From Quillaja saponaria (Eukaryota; Streptophyta; Magnoliopsida; Fabales; Quillajaceae), in NCBI GenBank assembly GCA_029379385.1, contig CM055614.1, positions 14,141,528 to 14,205,527 on the forward strand: a stretch of DNA of 64,000 bases, in the 5' to 3' direction. The notes beneath the pieces were generated by a model. That model searched no databases. It was not told the DNA's origin and saw only the letters and a list, made by a program, of their open reading frames with translations. Positions 1 to 11,400 of the stretch are shown one piece after another (position 1 is the stretch's first letter; each line of letters opens with the position of its first letter). Made by a program: the position numbers and the translations under genes.

Positions 1-412
1 ATACAAAGAATAGAAAAGCTATCGACACTCCAGCTATTATAACTTGGTGTGTGGAGGTGTTGATTGATTATTGACTTTTCTCTTCTTTGTCCACCACTAC
101 AGTGAGACTTTTCTTTTTCTATTGTTTGTAATCCACCTTTGGGTGATGATTTACTATTGAGAGAAAGTTCCTAGCCTTGCTAGAAGACATATTGTAATTC
201 TCTTTATTATTATAGTGAAGATTTTGCTGGACTTTAATCTCATGGTTTTTCCCTTCTTTTTGGAGGGTTTTCCATGTAAACCTTAGAATTCTTGTTCTTG
301 TTTAAAGTTTGCTTCATCTTCATATTCTTTGTGGCTGTGATATTGCCTATTTGGCTACGTGGAGAAATAAGTTTTGCTGCATATTTGTGTTCTTGTTGGT
401 ATTTCCCTAACA
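1..412 (+). mobile_element. Partial Ty1-copia-like LTR, 3' end
   Basis: The block near 200-290 has the layout of copia LTRs: a region reading TTATTATAGTGAA, then a 'GGTTTTTCCC...GGGTTTTCC' pair, then an end in CCCTAACA at about 405-412. No primer-binding site follows, so this is a 3' LTR or a solo LTR rather than a 5' LTR. The 5' end is not resolved and may lie outside the window. The assignment rests on remembered LTR style, not on coding sequence. Confidence 0.55.
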
Positions 413-446
413 AATACAAGATTGTACCCCTCCAATATACACAGGA

Positions 447-510
447 CACGTGCAAAGCTACCTTTGGACATTTGTCATCCCCTGTTTGATAGCTTTTCAC
501 TATATATAGG
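447..510 (+). promoter_or_regulatory. Promoter-like block (G-box plus TATA)
   Basis: A G-box core CACGTG lies at 447-452 and a TATATATAGG string at 501-510, followed by a CT-rich stretch resembling a plant leader. No open frame of note follows, so this may be an orphan or transposon-derived promoter, or chance. Confidence 0.25.
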
Positions 511-1853
511 AGCCTAAGGCTTCAAGTAAACTCTCAACCTCTCTCTCTACATATGCTTATCTCAAAAGGAGAGCTCGGAAGGATACTTCAACTCAAACAA
601 ACCCTGCATTAACATTTGATCGCATGTCTAGAGCACCACCCCTTTACAGGTCCTACTCAGGAGCACAGGAGACCTCAAACAAATCCTACATTAACTCATT
701 GGAACATTTTGAATACAAAGTCAAAATTGTAGACAATTTATTTAAGGTTTTTACTTGAAATAGTTTTTAATTTATTTTTATGATTACTCACTACTCACGA
801 CCAGGTTTATTTGTCATACCAAGATGTGAGTGAATTCTTGAGGTACATGCTAGCTTTTGAGCTTGTCTCAGATATCTAACTGGCTGCTAATGACTTCCAG
901 AATTTGGGGCCTTTATGATGATACCAAAAAGTAGTTGTAAGGGATTTGGAAAATGCTGATTTATTATTGACTAGTTTATGAATTCATCTTGAAGTGTTGG
1001 TTGTTTTTTGTTTTATCTGACTTTGGTCACTATGCATTTTGGTATCATCCCATTGTAGGGAACTTGGCAAATGTGGGTTAGTTTTGTTAATGCAGTTTGA
1101 ATTTCTTACTCTATGTAGTTACATTCATTGTTTGTTAATGATTTGTGTCTGACTAAATTACGTTTTTCACCAATTATTAGTTAACCAACACAAAGGTTCA
1201 CAAATGAAAGAAAAACGGTCGGTATCATGTTTTATAATTTTAATTTTAATTTTTTTTATTCAATGCCAAAGTGAAACGATAGACGCTTTGAACAAGTGTA
1301 ACCTTGATTGCAAAGGATTAAGCAAGTGGTGCAGCTAGCATGCAAATTAATATACAAATGGAAGAACAATTGATGTTGATAGAACAATTGATGTTGATAT
1401 CTGAAATTAAGTGTACCTGTCCAAAATAAGATTGACATAATGTTGATGAACAACCATTTGTAGTTATCTCATTAACTTGGACGTGCAGTTAGGATAACTT
1501 CGCAAATACTAGGCAACGATACTGACATCATCTTCAACATTGGCCCTTTTGTAGGCCTAAACTATTAGGGTCTTGGATTGGGAGATGGAACATACAAAGC
1601 ATGTCACTAGAATCCACAAATTTACAATACAACAGGCCATATAGTTACTTGAAAGTTTTAAAAGGCCATTGAGATTTGTTGGCTCATCACCAATATCACC
1701 AAGACATCAACTCAAACAATTTCGAGGATGGGCAAGGCATTAGAGACCATATTTGCTGTCTAGGAGATATTGCAAGGGCATACAAAATGAAACCCATTTC
1801 TACAAATTTGATGGAACTGTAACTCTGTAAGTACCACATCAAAGGTCTAGCTC
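511..1853. other. No gene seen; SmD2 downstream flank
   Basis: No coding frame is supported. A 22-bp imperfect direct repeat beginning CTCAAACAAA occurs at 592-613 and 674-695. The right-hand part (roughly 1600-1853) should include the 3' UTR of the minus-strand SmD2 gene; I could not place the poly(A) site. Confidence 0.4.
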
Positions 1854-2694
1854 TCACTTAGGATTCCTCAGAACAATGATGACAGAATCTCCCCGGAGGA
1901 ACATCTTACTGATGAATCTATCCTTATTAACTGGAAGAGCCTTTTTCTTTCCCTTGCCAGTTTTCGGTACCTAGGAAGAAGACAAATAATTGCTTAGATG
2001 AAAAATACATTACTTAAGGGGTGAAGTCCACATAAGTAAAGCATACCTCTGTCCACATCTCCCGGACATTTTCAAGAACCATGTTGCAGTGCCTATCAAA
2101 GGCCCTAACACGACCAAGAAGCTTTTTGTTGTTCCGACAATTGATAAGCACCTGTGCATTAATTAACAATCAGCTTAGATTAAGACTTTGCTCGACAATT
2201 AGGTTCAAGGTAGGAAGAAAAAGTGCACCTGTGTGTTATTTTTAACACTCATCATGAGGACAGACAATGGTCCTGTGTTGAATTCTTCTTCCTCGTTCTT
2301 GCCACCAGCCTGCTGCAAGATTTAAAACAACCATAGCATCAAAAACCTAGTGCACCATTGTGTGTCAAGAGTTGCAATACACTAGGATTCTTGATAAGAT
2401 CAAAAGGAATGCAAATTCAATACATGAAGCTCTAAAATAGAAACTTACATCTTCCTCCATTGGACGGCTGTAAAGTAAAAGTAACAAAGAAGAAAAAGTG
2501 TTAGCAGAAGTGGAAATCAACAGCAGAAATATGACAAGCACATTTAGATACCTAAAAGAAAATGAAGCTAATAGTACCTCATATTGGACAGACAATTAGA
2601 TCCTTGTAAGTGTTTGCAGAAGTGGAAATCAACAGCAGAAATATGACATGCACATTAAGATACCTAAAAGAAAATGAAGCTAATAGTACCTCAT
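1854..2694 (-). CDS. SmD2: Small nuclear ribonucleoprotein Sm D2
   Basis: Core Sm protein of U1, U2, U4 and U5 snRNPs; it binds the uridine-rich Sm site of snRNA within the heptameric ring in the nucleus. Coding exons on the minus strand: ATGAG at 2690-2694 (or the duplicate copy at 2578-2582), a 19-nt microexon 2449-2467, 2229-2309, 2047-2151 and 1854-1970. These sum to 327 nt, giving 108 residues plus stop, the usual size. The protein starts MSRPMEED. The Sm1 half contains [19 protein letters not shown] and the Sm2 half contains [14 protein letters not shown]; the end is RNPK. All junctions are GT-AG. The acceptor of the third exon is a tandem CAGCAG, so one extra Gln is possible. A non-coding leader exon lies near 4345-4375. 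Family identity is very secure; which ATG exon is used is open. Confidence 0.95.
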
Positions 2695-2722
2695 ATTGGA
2701 CAGACAGCTAGATCCTCCTAAG
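2499..2722. repeat. 112-bp tandem duplication including SmD2 start exon
   Basis: Two adjacent near-identical units (about 2499-2610 and 2611-2722) share the run AGTGGAAATCAACAGCAGAA at offset 112. Each carries a minus-strand ATGAG followed by a GTACT donor, so each contains a complete copy of the SmD2 start exon. They differ by scattered substitutions, with most differences at the outer (right) ends. Confidence 0.9.
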
Positions 2723-3572
2723 CATTATCAATTGGAGCTAGAAAATAACCACCTGACAGATCAAATACCAATCAAACTATCAATTATAACAGACAATAGA
2801 AAACAATAGAAACATGCCAGTGAAATTGAAAAACATTCTAGATGGCTGCATGCCTGATTAAAAAACTCGATTCAATCTCAACAAAGCAAAATGCCCTACA
2901 AGTTCACTGATTTTCAATATGAAAAATGTCAAAAGCAGATAATAGCAATAACAATGACCCGCACAGTTATGCATGCTAAAATGGTAGGTGATGAAAAACA
3001 CTTATCACCAAAGCTGCAAAAGCATAGACCACAAAAGCAAGAAGGGAGAGGATGAGAAAGCAAAAACTACAAATCATTCAATTGAGTTACAATCACACAG
3101 ATTATATCCACGACTCATCCTTCTCAGAAAAATTACATTAAAAGAGAGAAATCATAAATGATCTGGAGTGGAAAAGTTGTCACTGGACCTTTATTCCGTT
3201 GAAAAATGACTTTTCCATTGCAAAAAAAGAATTTTGTAATTAAGATTAGAATGACCATTATTTTGGTTTACAAATATCTTAAGTTCACTTAAAGGTATGA
3301 CAACACATAAGAGACGTTAAGTAGCTAAGCAGTTTTAAAAGCAGCTCAAAGCAAATAACTGTCCAGGTGAGATTTGGCATGTGCTTCAGCTTGCTTGAGC
3401 TCATGTAAACATAGCACACCAATGTTAATATTGGCTAGCTTTGGCTTATCTCAACTTGCATGTTAGCCCACATACAACAACCAAAAGAAGAAAAAAGTTA
3501 ATTAAATTTTAAATTTCAATATTTAGTTTAAATCTTCCCAATTAAGATAGAACAGACAATATATCAAATAAA

Positions 3573-3656
3573 GCCTTTTCAGTTCAGGTCTCCATGTGTC
3601 TTCCTCATGAGACAACTCGGAAGAACGAAAGTTATTTTCTTGTCATCATCAAAGGC
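3573..3656 (-). ncRNA. Box C/D snoRNA, U59 type, copy A
   Basis: On the minus strand: terminal stem half GCCTTT, box C TGATGA, guide AACTTTCGTTCTT, then a D' position reading CCGA (degenerate), a C'-like TGAGGA, a second guide GGAGACCTGAA, box D CTGA and closing stem AAAGGC. Total 84 nt. The first guide is complementary to the 18S rRNA segment AAGAACGAAAGTT, the site targeted by U59 in animals and snR54 in yeast. By the D+5 rule the methylated base would be the fifth base of that segment (A). It lies in the SmD2 leader intron, as plant and animal intronic snoRNAs do. Confidence 0.85.
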
Positions 3657-3837
3657 ATACGTTGCTAATTGTGAACTTCAAAAAGAGATCGAAAAAACAA
3701 GATGTCAAGAAAAAATAAAAAATTGACGTATAACAATAGGAAAAACTGCTTAAAGGGTGTTAGTATTTAAAAATAAAACTTAAATGGGACCATTCAATCT
3801 TCCAAACTAAAACAGAAAATATAAATAATAAAAATAA

Positions 3838-3922
3838 GCCTCTTCAGTTCAGGTCTCCAACAATTTTCCTCACGAGACAACTCAGAAGAACGAAAGTTTA
3901 TTTTTCTGTCATCACCAGAGGC
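3838..3922 (-). ncRNA. Box C/D snoRNA, U59 type, copy B
   Basis: This is the same architecture as its neighbours in 85 nt: stem GCCTCT, box C GTGATGA, guide AACTTTCGTTCTT against 18S rRNA, D' CTGA, C'-like GTGAGGA, second guide GGAGACCTGAA, box D CTGA and closing stem AGAGGC. It has the best-preserved boxes of the three. It would be released from the excised SmD2 intron. Confidence 0.87.
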
Positions 3923-4139
3923 AGCATAGACATTACTAATGGTTTGTTTTAAAAAAAATAGATCAGTATTTTATAATAAATAAATAAATCACAAGAGCAT
4001 CAATTTTCACCAACAAAAGTTCAAGATGGCATGTGAACAAAACGTAAATCTCAACCAGATACCCAGATATAATACAAATGATGTAATAGAAGGAAGGAAA
4101 AAAAAAAAAAAAGGCAATTTTGGAAGAAACCCAGAAAAA

Positions 4140-4231
4140 GTCCCTTCAGTTCAGGTCTCCAAAAGCATTCTTCATTGAAATTACTCATCAGAAGAACGAA
4201 AGTTAAGCTGAATTCGATCATCATAAGAGAC
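4140..4231 (-). ncRNA. Box C/D snoRNA, U59 type, copy C
   Basis: This is the longest and most divergent copy (92 nt). Stem GTCTCT pairs with AGGGAC through one G-U wobble. Box C is ATGATGA, then comes the 18S guide AACTTTCGTTCTT, D' CTGA, C'-like AATGAAG, the shared guide GGAGACCTGAA and box D CTGA. It is nearest to the 5' splice site of the leader intron. Confidence 0.82.
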
Positions 4232-4375
4232 ATAGAAATCAATAGAAAGTGGGACACCCACATAATTCTTACAACAAATAATGAATATATGTAGTAGCAC
4301 CCAATAATAGCACTGAGCAAAGCAAGCCAAAGATGCATACCAGGTGTTGCAGGCTTAAGACGATCTAATTCTCAG

Positions 4376-4520
4376 AGACGAAGTCGGCTAATTTATACTG
4401 TGAAACCGTAAAACCCTAATAACCCTTTGTTTACATTTTCGGCTGTAGTATTAAAACCCTATATCGGCACTGGTTATAATGGGCTTTGATACTTTACTTA
4501 GCCCATACATTAGCCCAGTC
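4376..4520 (-). promoter_or_regulatory. SmD2/snoRNA promoter: TATA, telo-box, site II
   Basis: Reading upstream from the SmD2 leader exon there is a TATAAAT element (4391-4397), a telo-box AAACCCTAA (4411-4419), another AAACCCTA near 4454, and three TGGGCT/AGCCCA site II cores at 4480-4485, 4500-4505 and 4512-4517. Telo-box plus site II is known from plant ribosomal-protein and other cell-growth promoters, which suits a gene producing both an snRNP protein and rRNA-guide RNAs. Confidence 0.65.
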
Positions 4521-5760
4521 ATTTATAAATATCTTGTTACTGATGAAACTAATTGAATATGTTATATATATTCTTATACAATACAATAACTAAGTTTTAA
4601 ATATTTTTATAATTAATAAGAAATTATTTTTCAGCCTATAGCAAGAATATTTTTATTTTCATTTCATCTTTGGAATTCATATTATCAAAATAATTCAACT
4701 TCATATTCTTGATTCATCACTTTAAATGTTGTTTCATATTCAAATGTCATCTTACTAGAAAAATATAAAATCATGAGAATGTGTTGACTAGAAGCAGATA
4801 GTAAATTTTATTGCCCCTACTATTTTATTTATGAGTATTATGCAATAGGTAAAAAAAAATACTAATAATTTTTCTGACAAAAGTGTTAAATTTTGTAGGA
4901 GTAATTATTTTTTGTAAAAAATGTAATATGAAAATGGTGATTTTTTTTTTTTTAATTTGGTGCTCAATTAGATGAAAGAATAATTCATCTCAGATCATTA
5001 AGTGATGTCAAAGAAATTTGTCAATTGAATTAAAATTTTAATATTTAATTATGACATAAGTTTCTCCTCAATTAACATGAGAATTGGTACCATCTATTAA
5101 AGTACCACATATGTTAGAAGCTAGGGTTATGTATAAGTGATTAATTTTTTATTTCTTTTTAATGGTTAGGTATGCCTAAGCCACTTTAATCACTAATCGA
5201 TTAATTATTTTTCCGGTCCAATTAAATACTAACCATTCACTTTGAAGTTAAAATTTTTATACAGATTTTATGTTTCATAACATCCAAATTAAATTTAAAT
5301 TTAAAAACTCAATTAAAAAATTACACTTCTTTTTACCATCGAACCAACTTCTTTTTCATAGCCAAATCTGTTGGACATTTTTTTTCTTTTCCTTTGCTGT
5401 CTAACTACTTTCCATTCGAAGTGATACTTCTAGGAGAGTGATTGTAGAAGCATGCTACGGTTGAATATTACTTCTTCTTTTTCTTTATATATTTTTTAGA
5501 TCATAAATAATCCTTCATCTTTTTAAAATATTCTCATATATAAGTGTACATGAATCGAGTATTCTTTCTCATTCCTATTACTTGTTCTTGCTTGGTTTAA
5601 TCTCTATTTTGGTTATATATTTTTTCACCAACGCCAACATTTTCAGCTAATTTTACCAAACAAATCATTTGTTCCTTGAAGTTATAAATCAAACTTTAAA
5701 GAAACCTTGTCTATTGGAGGAACATGCAAGGTTACATTATTATTAAGCATCTAAACCAAT

Positions 5761-6310
5761 ATTTTAAAAATCGGATCAATGATCGACTTGAAAAATTTGT
5801 CGAGTCTCGAGTCTTAGTTCAAACCGATAATCAGACCGAATGATGTCATAAATATATTTAATTATGTATTTTAAATATTATACATATTATATAAAACTTT
5901 TTATTAATTATAAATATTAGATACACAAGAAAATAAAAACCAATAATTTAATATTCATTAAGAAATAATAATTAAAATAATACATCACAAATAGTCAAAT
6001 ATAGTTATTAATAGTTGATACAACAACTGATAGATTCATTATACATCATAACATTTGGATTTCAACTTTATGCATCAAAATAATAAAGGCAATATCAATA
6101 TAAAATAAAATTATTTCACTAATTTTTAATATAAATAATAGTTTAAAAATAAAAACAATTTGGTTTACTCAGCCTAGCATTGATTTTTCTATTTTCATAG
6201 TTTTGAGCAATCTTACTAACAAAATGATTCTTAAGTTTAATGCGGTCTAATTTGTAACACGAATAACAATCTAACTAGTTTAACTGGTTGATTGGTCCGA
6301 CTTTTAAAAC
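5761..6310. mobile_element. MITE-like element, copy 1
   Basis: The left end TTTTAAAAATCGGATCAAT matches the reverse complement of the right end (TTTTAAAAGTCGGACCAAT) at 17 of 19 positions, so it has terminal inverted repeats. The ~550-bp interior is non-coding and AT-rich. A diverged second copy is at 7411-7989; shared runs include CATAAATATATTTAATTAT and CACAAATAGTCAAAT. Superfamily is not resolved and no target duplication was seen. Confidence 0.6.
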
Positions 6311-6691
6311 GTTATCTAAATAGTGGGAACGACACACCTTCTTCTCCTCGCTTCTATTTTCTAAACAAGAACATAACTAAAATTTAGTTGGTTTTCAGAA
6401 GAGTGACCTATCTGTAAGCAAAGAGAAGCTCATCTATAAGCTCATAGTCACTACTTGATGCACTGGAAGTTGCTTACTTTGATAAAGAAACTTAGAAAAC
6501 CAATCCTCCTTATAAATCCCAATCTTCAATTAGAATTCTAAATTCCATCCATACACTTTCTACTGTACTTTGCACACAATATATTTATATATTAGTTGTT
6601 TACATACACATACTTGCGAATTCGGTATATATTTTATCTTAATTTAATTTTTTAATTAATCTAATTTGATAAAAAAATATTTATATATATT

Positions 6692-6862
6692 ATAAGGGTG
6701 GGGGAAAGTATGAGAGTAAGAAGTGAGAGAGAGTAAAAAGTTATGAGGTTATTGTTTAATAGTTTTCAAGTGTATAATGGAATCTATTTTCTAAATAACT
6801 TAAATATATGTATATTATATAATAGGGACCGCAAGAGTTTTCTAGTTTTTAGAATAGTATAG
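6692..6862 (-). mobile_element. Helitron-like repeat fragment, copy 1
   Basis: On the minus strand it starts CTATACTATTCTAAAA and continues with ATATAATATACATATATTTAA and a CTC/CACT-rich tail. Related copies lie at 38535-38693, 41062-41305 and 62042-62225. A start of TCTATACTATTATAAAA resembles 5' ends of plant Helitrons; no Rep/helicase coding is present. Confidence 0.4.
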
Positions 6863-7410
6863 TTACATATAAACTACTCTCTTTTGCCTCTTATTCAAAA
6901 GAAAGACACAAATAGCCTTAAAAGATATATTTTCTTTTAACAATAATCTATACCCTTTTCTTTCTTTTTCTTTTTTTTTTTATAAAAAAATTCATATAAT
7001 ATCCATGATTTCTAATTAAACATCTTTTTAGATTTAGGAATTTTAATATCTTTTTGGTATAGATAATTCATTTAAAACAATTATCTACCCACCACCAAAA
7101 TGAAAATGATCTTTTTAAGTAAACAATAAAAAAATAATTGAAAAGACTGTTAGTTTCTTAATAATTAAGTACTTATCTCTTACTCATTTATGTTATTACC
7201 CACAACCAAAATGAAAATATGTCTCTCTCACCCACTTATTATTATTATTTTTTAAAAAGAAATTTAAGAGACACATGCACAAGAAAAAAAATAAAATAAA
7301 AACACATGCACGAGGCTAGTATACACGTAATTACACAAAAACTTACTAGTGCTTTATAATATCATATTTAATAGTGATATAAACTCTTCCAACTTTAGGA
7401 AACTCCACCA

Positions 7411-7989
7411 ATATTTAAAAACCTAAATCAGTGATTGATTCAAAAAATTAGTAAAATTTCAACACATTAGTTTAACTGGAATCAGACTAATGATTGAACT
7501 AGACGACATCATAAATATATTTAATTATATTTTAAATATTATACTTATTATATAATTTTTTTTATTAATTATAAATACTAAATACACAAGAAAACAAAAA
7601 ATAATAATTCAATATTTATTAAATAAAAAAAAAATCACATCACAAATAGTCAAATGTAATTATTAATATGACAACTTATAAATTTATTGGACATCACTAT
7701 TTAAATTTCATCTTATGCATCAAAATAGTAAAGACAACATTAATATAAATTATAATTATTTTACTAATTTTTAATATCAAACACAATATTTCTATAATTC
7801 TTAATACAATGAACAGTACAAACAAAAACTAATTCGAAGTAATCAACCCATCATTAATTCTTCTAATTTTTACAATTTTGACTAATCCAACTAACAAAAT
7901 AATTCTTAAATTCAACCTTATTTAATTTATCCTTATTTAATTTATCATTCAAGTGACAATCTAACCAACCAGTCAAATCCAATTTTTTT
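7411..7989. mobile_element. MITE-like element, copy 2
   Basis: This is a diverged copy of the element at 5761-6310, in the same orientation, with more degraded ends. Corresponding blocks in order are AATATTTAAAAACC, CATAAATATATTTAATTAT, CACATCACAAATAGTCAAAT, CTTATGCATCAAAATA and AACAAAATAATTCTTAA. Confidence 0.55.
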
Positions 7990-8461
7990 TTACATTGGAT
8001 GACACAACACAACCGCCACTCTTCAACTTTCTCACCGTATAAAGATTAAACTAATTTCGGCTTAGGCCCGGTTTGTAACCAAAAAAAAAAAAATCCTAAT
8101 CATATATCATGATCAATAATTTAAGTATGGCCATCAACAACTCACTCCACAACCAACTTAGTTTCATGAAACTTTTGAATAATTGACTCCTCAGATGAGT
8201 CATAAGTTCATTTTCTCAATTGCTGAAACTATTTCTCATTTCATTTTCTCTAAAATCAAAGCCTTTCCATAGTCACAAGTCTGGACAACATCAAAAGCGT
8301 GGAGCAACAAGGTATGCTGGAGAGGTGGCAAATTATTTTTGTTATACAAAACGGGGCATATACATGCAACTAAACTCGATATACACGGAGAAACAAAGTT
8401 AGGAGATTGCTGAAGCATCCTTTCCCACTCTCTGCACAGGTAAAATGTGTGTTCATCCTCC

Positions 8462-11400
8462 TTAGTCCAGAGAAAAAGCTCCATTGCAATACCTGCAAAA
8501 TTAACAGCAAACATATAACTATAGTACTTTTTCGAATTCTAATCATTTTATAGATAGCAAGAGGCATACTTCTCAGGTAGTTGGAATTGACTACTTGTGT
8601 CTAAACTATTTTTATGAATCTGGAAACACAGAGAGACACAAGTTGGGCATCCACTATGTTTTGGAGCCACACCATTTGGTATTAGCCCTAGAGCTTGCTG
8701 ATAACGAGCTTTTGCAGCAAGTTGCAGTTATAAATTAATGATCTATTTTACACCATTTAGGGAAGAGATATCTGAGTATTCACATATACAGAAGGAGCAG
8801 AGTTTGTTCTCCTTAATGGTTCTGGACTAAAAATCCACGTGATATTCATGGTCTTCTTTTGTTATCACGTATCGGTAACTTGAGATAACTAATGCATGGG
8901 AAGTACATTACAGGAAACAAACAATCATTAAAAGAGAAATATGAGCTACCTGTTGCTAAACTTCTCAACAGCATCAGAGGCATATAGAAGTGTTTCGTTG
9001 GCTTTCTCTAGGACCATGTACAGCTCCTTTCCCCTTGTAACACGAGCAATTACCCAAGCATTGTTTTTTGCTCTGATGCAGAATTCTAAATCTCTCTCAC
9101 AACCAGAGCCATCTCTCTTTGCTCTATTCTTCTCCAAATCAACCTCTTCTCTAACCTTACTCATGGAAAGTAAAGAGTCCTGCATCAGACCATAAAAATG
9201 ATCCACAAGAATTTTTTTAGTTATGGTTCAAAGAAATTCCAACTGACAAGCAACTATAACATGAGTCATTTAGACGCATCAAACTGTGGTACCAAAAATA
9301 AGAAATGCTGGTCAGTGTAAGATGCCAAGCTCTGGAGCTTGTTCTTCACGGCTTCATTTATGTTAAAGCATATGTGGAGATGTGCATCTAAAATTCTGAT
9401 GCACCTTGCCCATAAAATGCTAAGCCCCCTAATACACTTCTTTGGAGTCACACCCAAATGGGGAGCATTAAAGCTTTAATTACAGACCTTTGACATAGAC
9501 AAATGGATTATCCAAGATAAAACTGAGGATGTAACTAGTCTCAACTCTGTATGAGATGAAACCATACAGACTAATTAACTAGGTGGATAAAAGAAATGTC
9601 GATTCTTAGGTCATGTTTCCTCCTAGTAACATACCTTCATTTGATTAGTATAAGACTATTCAGTTGCCTATTATATAGTGTTTGGTAACTATAGGACAAT
9701 ATAAACTTGTATTGTTGACCCATTCTTATAATATGACTAACTATATAGACTACACAGTGGGAGGATAAGGATAACACAACAGTATAACTAATATTGTCTA
9801 CTATAGTGTATAAATTTATGCTATCCAATCCTATACGATGCACCAAACAAGCCTTATAAACTTTTAAGTTCTTAGCTCATTGTCCTTTCATAAGGAGATA
9901 ACTATGACATGTGAAAGGAATTTCATCACAACGTAAGGTTATCCGTAGAAGGTTCAATTCTATAAAATAATGGTTGTTGTAGAAGCTAGATAGAGAGAGA
10001 CCAGAAGTACTTCGTTGAATTGATTGAGAATTCCTCACACCAAGATAATATTTACACTATAAGATTATGTAGAGTACAAGAAAGTCAACTATAGAAAACT
10101 GACCCACTAACTAAGCTATCTATATTTATACTTTAACAATTGCTTTTACAAGTAGTTGACACATCCATCCTGTTGAACCCATAAAACTACGAAAAAGTTT
10201 AAGGATGCCCTAGACAACATCTTCATCTATGTTGCTAGGAATCAAGGATTAACCTCCGAAGTAGAGATCAATTTTACTTAAGTATATAATATTCAATTTC
10301 AGAAGTATAAGATTTTAACCATTACTTTCATTGGTGCACATGGCCATACATCACCACGTGTAGAAATGTGAGCCTATATCCAAGAAATTAAGGTGCGCAA
10401 CTAAGTTTGTACTTCTTCTGAAGGAAAGTAATTGATTAAAGGAGAGAAACTGTCAAATTCCCATATTGCTAAGAAGTGGAGGTTGTGGCATTCACCAGAC
10501 ACCTAAACTACCAGTATTATTTTTTAGGGTGGGCTTGGGATGAGTGTCATAATCATAACCCATCTCTTCCTCACCTTCAATCAATAACTTACTTACCAAG
10601 ACAATTTTAACTCTTTGCTGATTAAAAGAATTGATAAGCACATATACCTTGATTGTTAAAAAAAGTCAGGATGTGCAAACTTATCATGATCAGTGACACA
10701 GTGACAACTTTCCAAGCTCCACTAGCTTTAAGTTATCTTACATCTAAGAATTTTATATGGTACAATGCCTCAATCAAAGTTTTGCATATAGAAAATGTAT
10801 GAAAATCCAGATATTAGCTCTTTTAATAAAGCATGGACATTGAAATAAACTAACAAAAACTGAAACTACGTGTGAGGAAAAAAAAGAAAAAAGAGTATCA
10901 ATGGGCCAGATTGGTACTGCTGTTGCTTATCAAAAGTTGCAGCTAGAAAGCTACTTCAAAAATCTACGGCAAGAAGCTCATATTAATAGTTGCTGCTAGG
11001 AGTATCAACGAGCCGAGCTCGAGCTCGTCTCAGCCTTGGGAGCTTAAGCTTGTTAAAAGCTCGAGAGCAAATATTCAAGCTCGACTCGGCTCGTTAAGGG
11101 CTTTTGAAGATTTTTTGAAAATTCTAAAAAAGTTTTGTAGGCAAGGAGAGTTGAACCCAATACTACGTAGTAAGTATTTGTGCAAATTACCACTAAACTA
11201 AGTAACAATTTATATTAATTTTTTGTATATAAAGTAGATTTATTATAAATGTATATATAAATAATAAAAAATTTATTAAATAATATTAAACGAGCTAGCT
11301 CACGAGCCGAGTTTTGAAAAGATTGAGCTCGGTTCGTTTTACTAAACGAGCTTAAAATAAAGCTCATGGTTGGTTTAAAAAATGAGCCGAGCTTGATCCG

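Larger units (their letters stand above)
4521..8217. other. Gene-free AT-rich interval with MITE-like repeats
   Basis: No coding frame is supported. The interval contains the two MITE-like repeats and one Helitron-like fragment listed separately; the remainder is AT-rich sequence in which I see nothing. Confidence 0.6.

Noticed and set aside
2365..2595. Minus-strand 76-residue frame over SmD2
   Set aside because: It reads through introns and the microexon in a different frame; the spliced SmD2 model explains the region.
11143..11200. Functional tRNA gene
   Set aside because: It has only A-box-like and B-box-like words; no complete cloverleaf or acceptor stem could be folded by eye.
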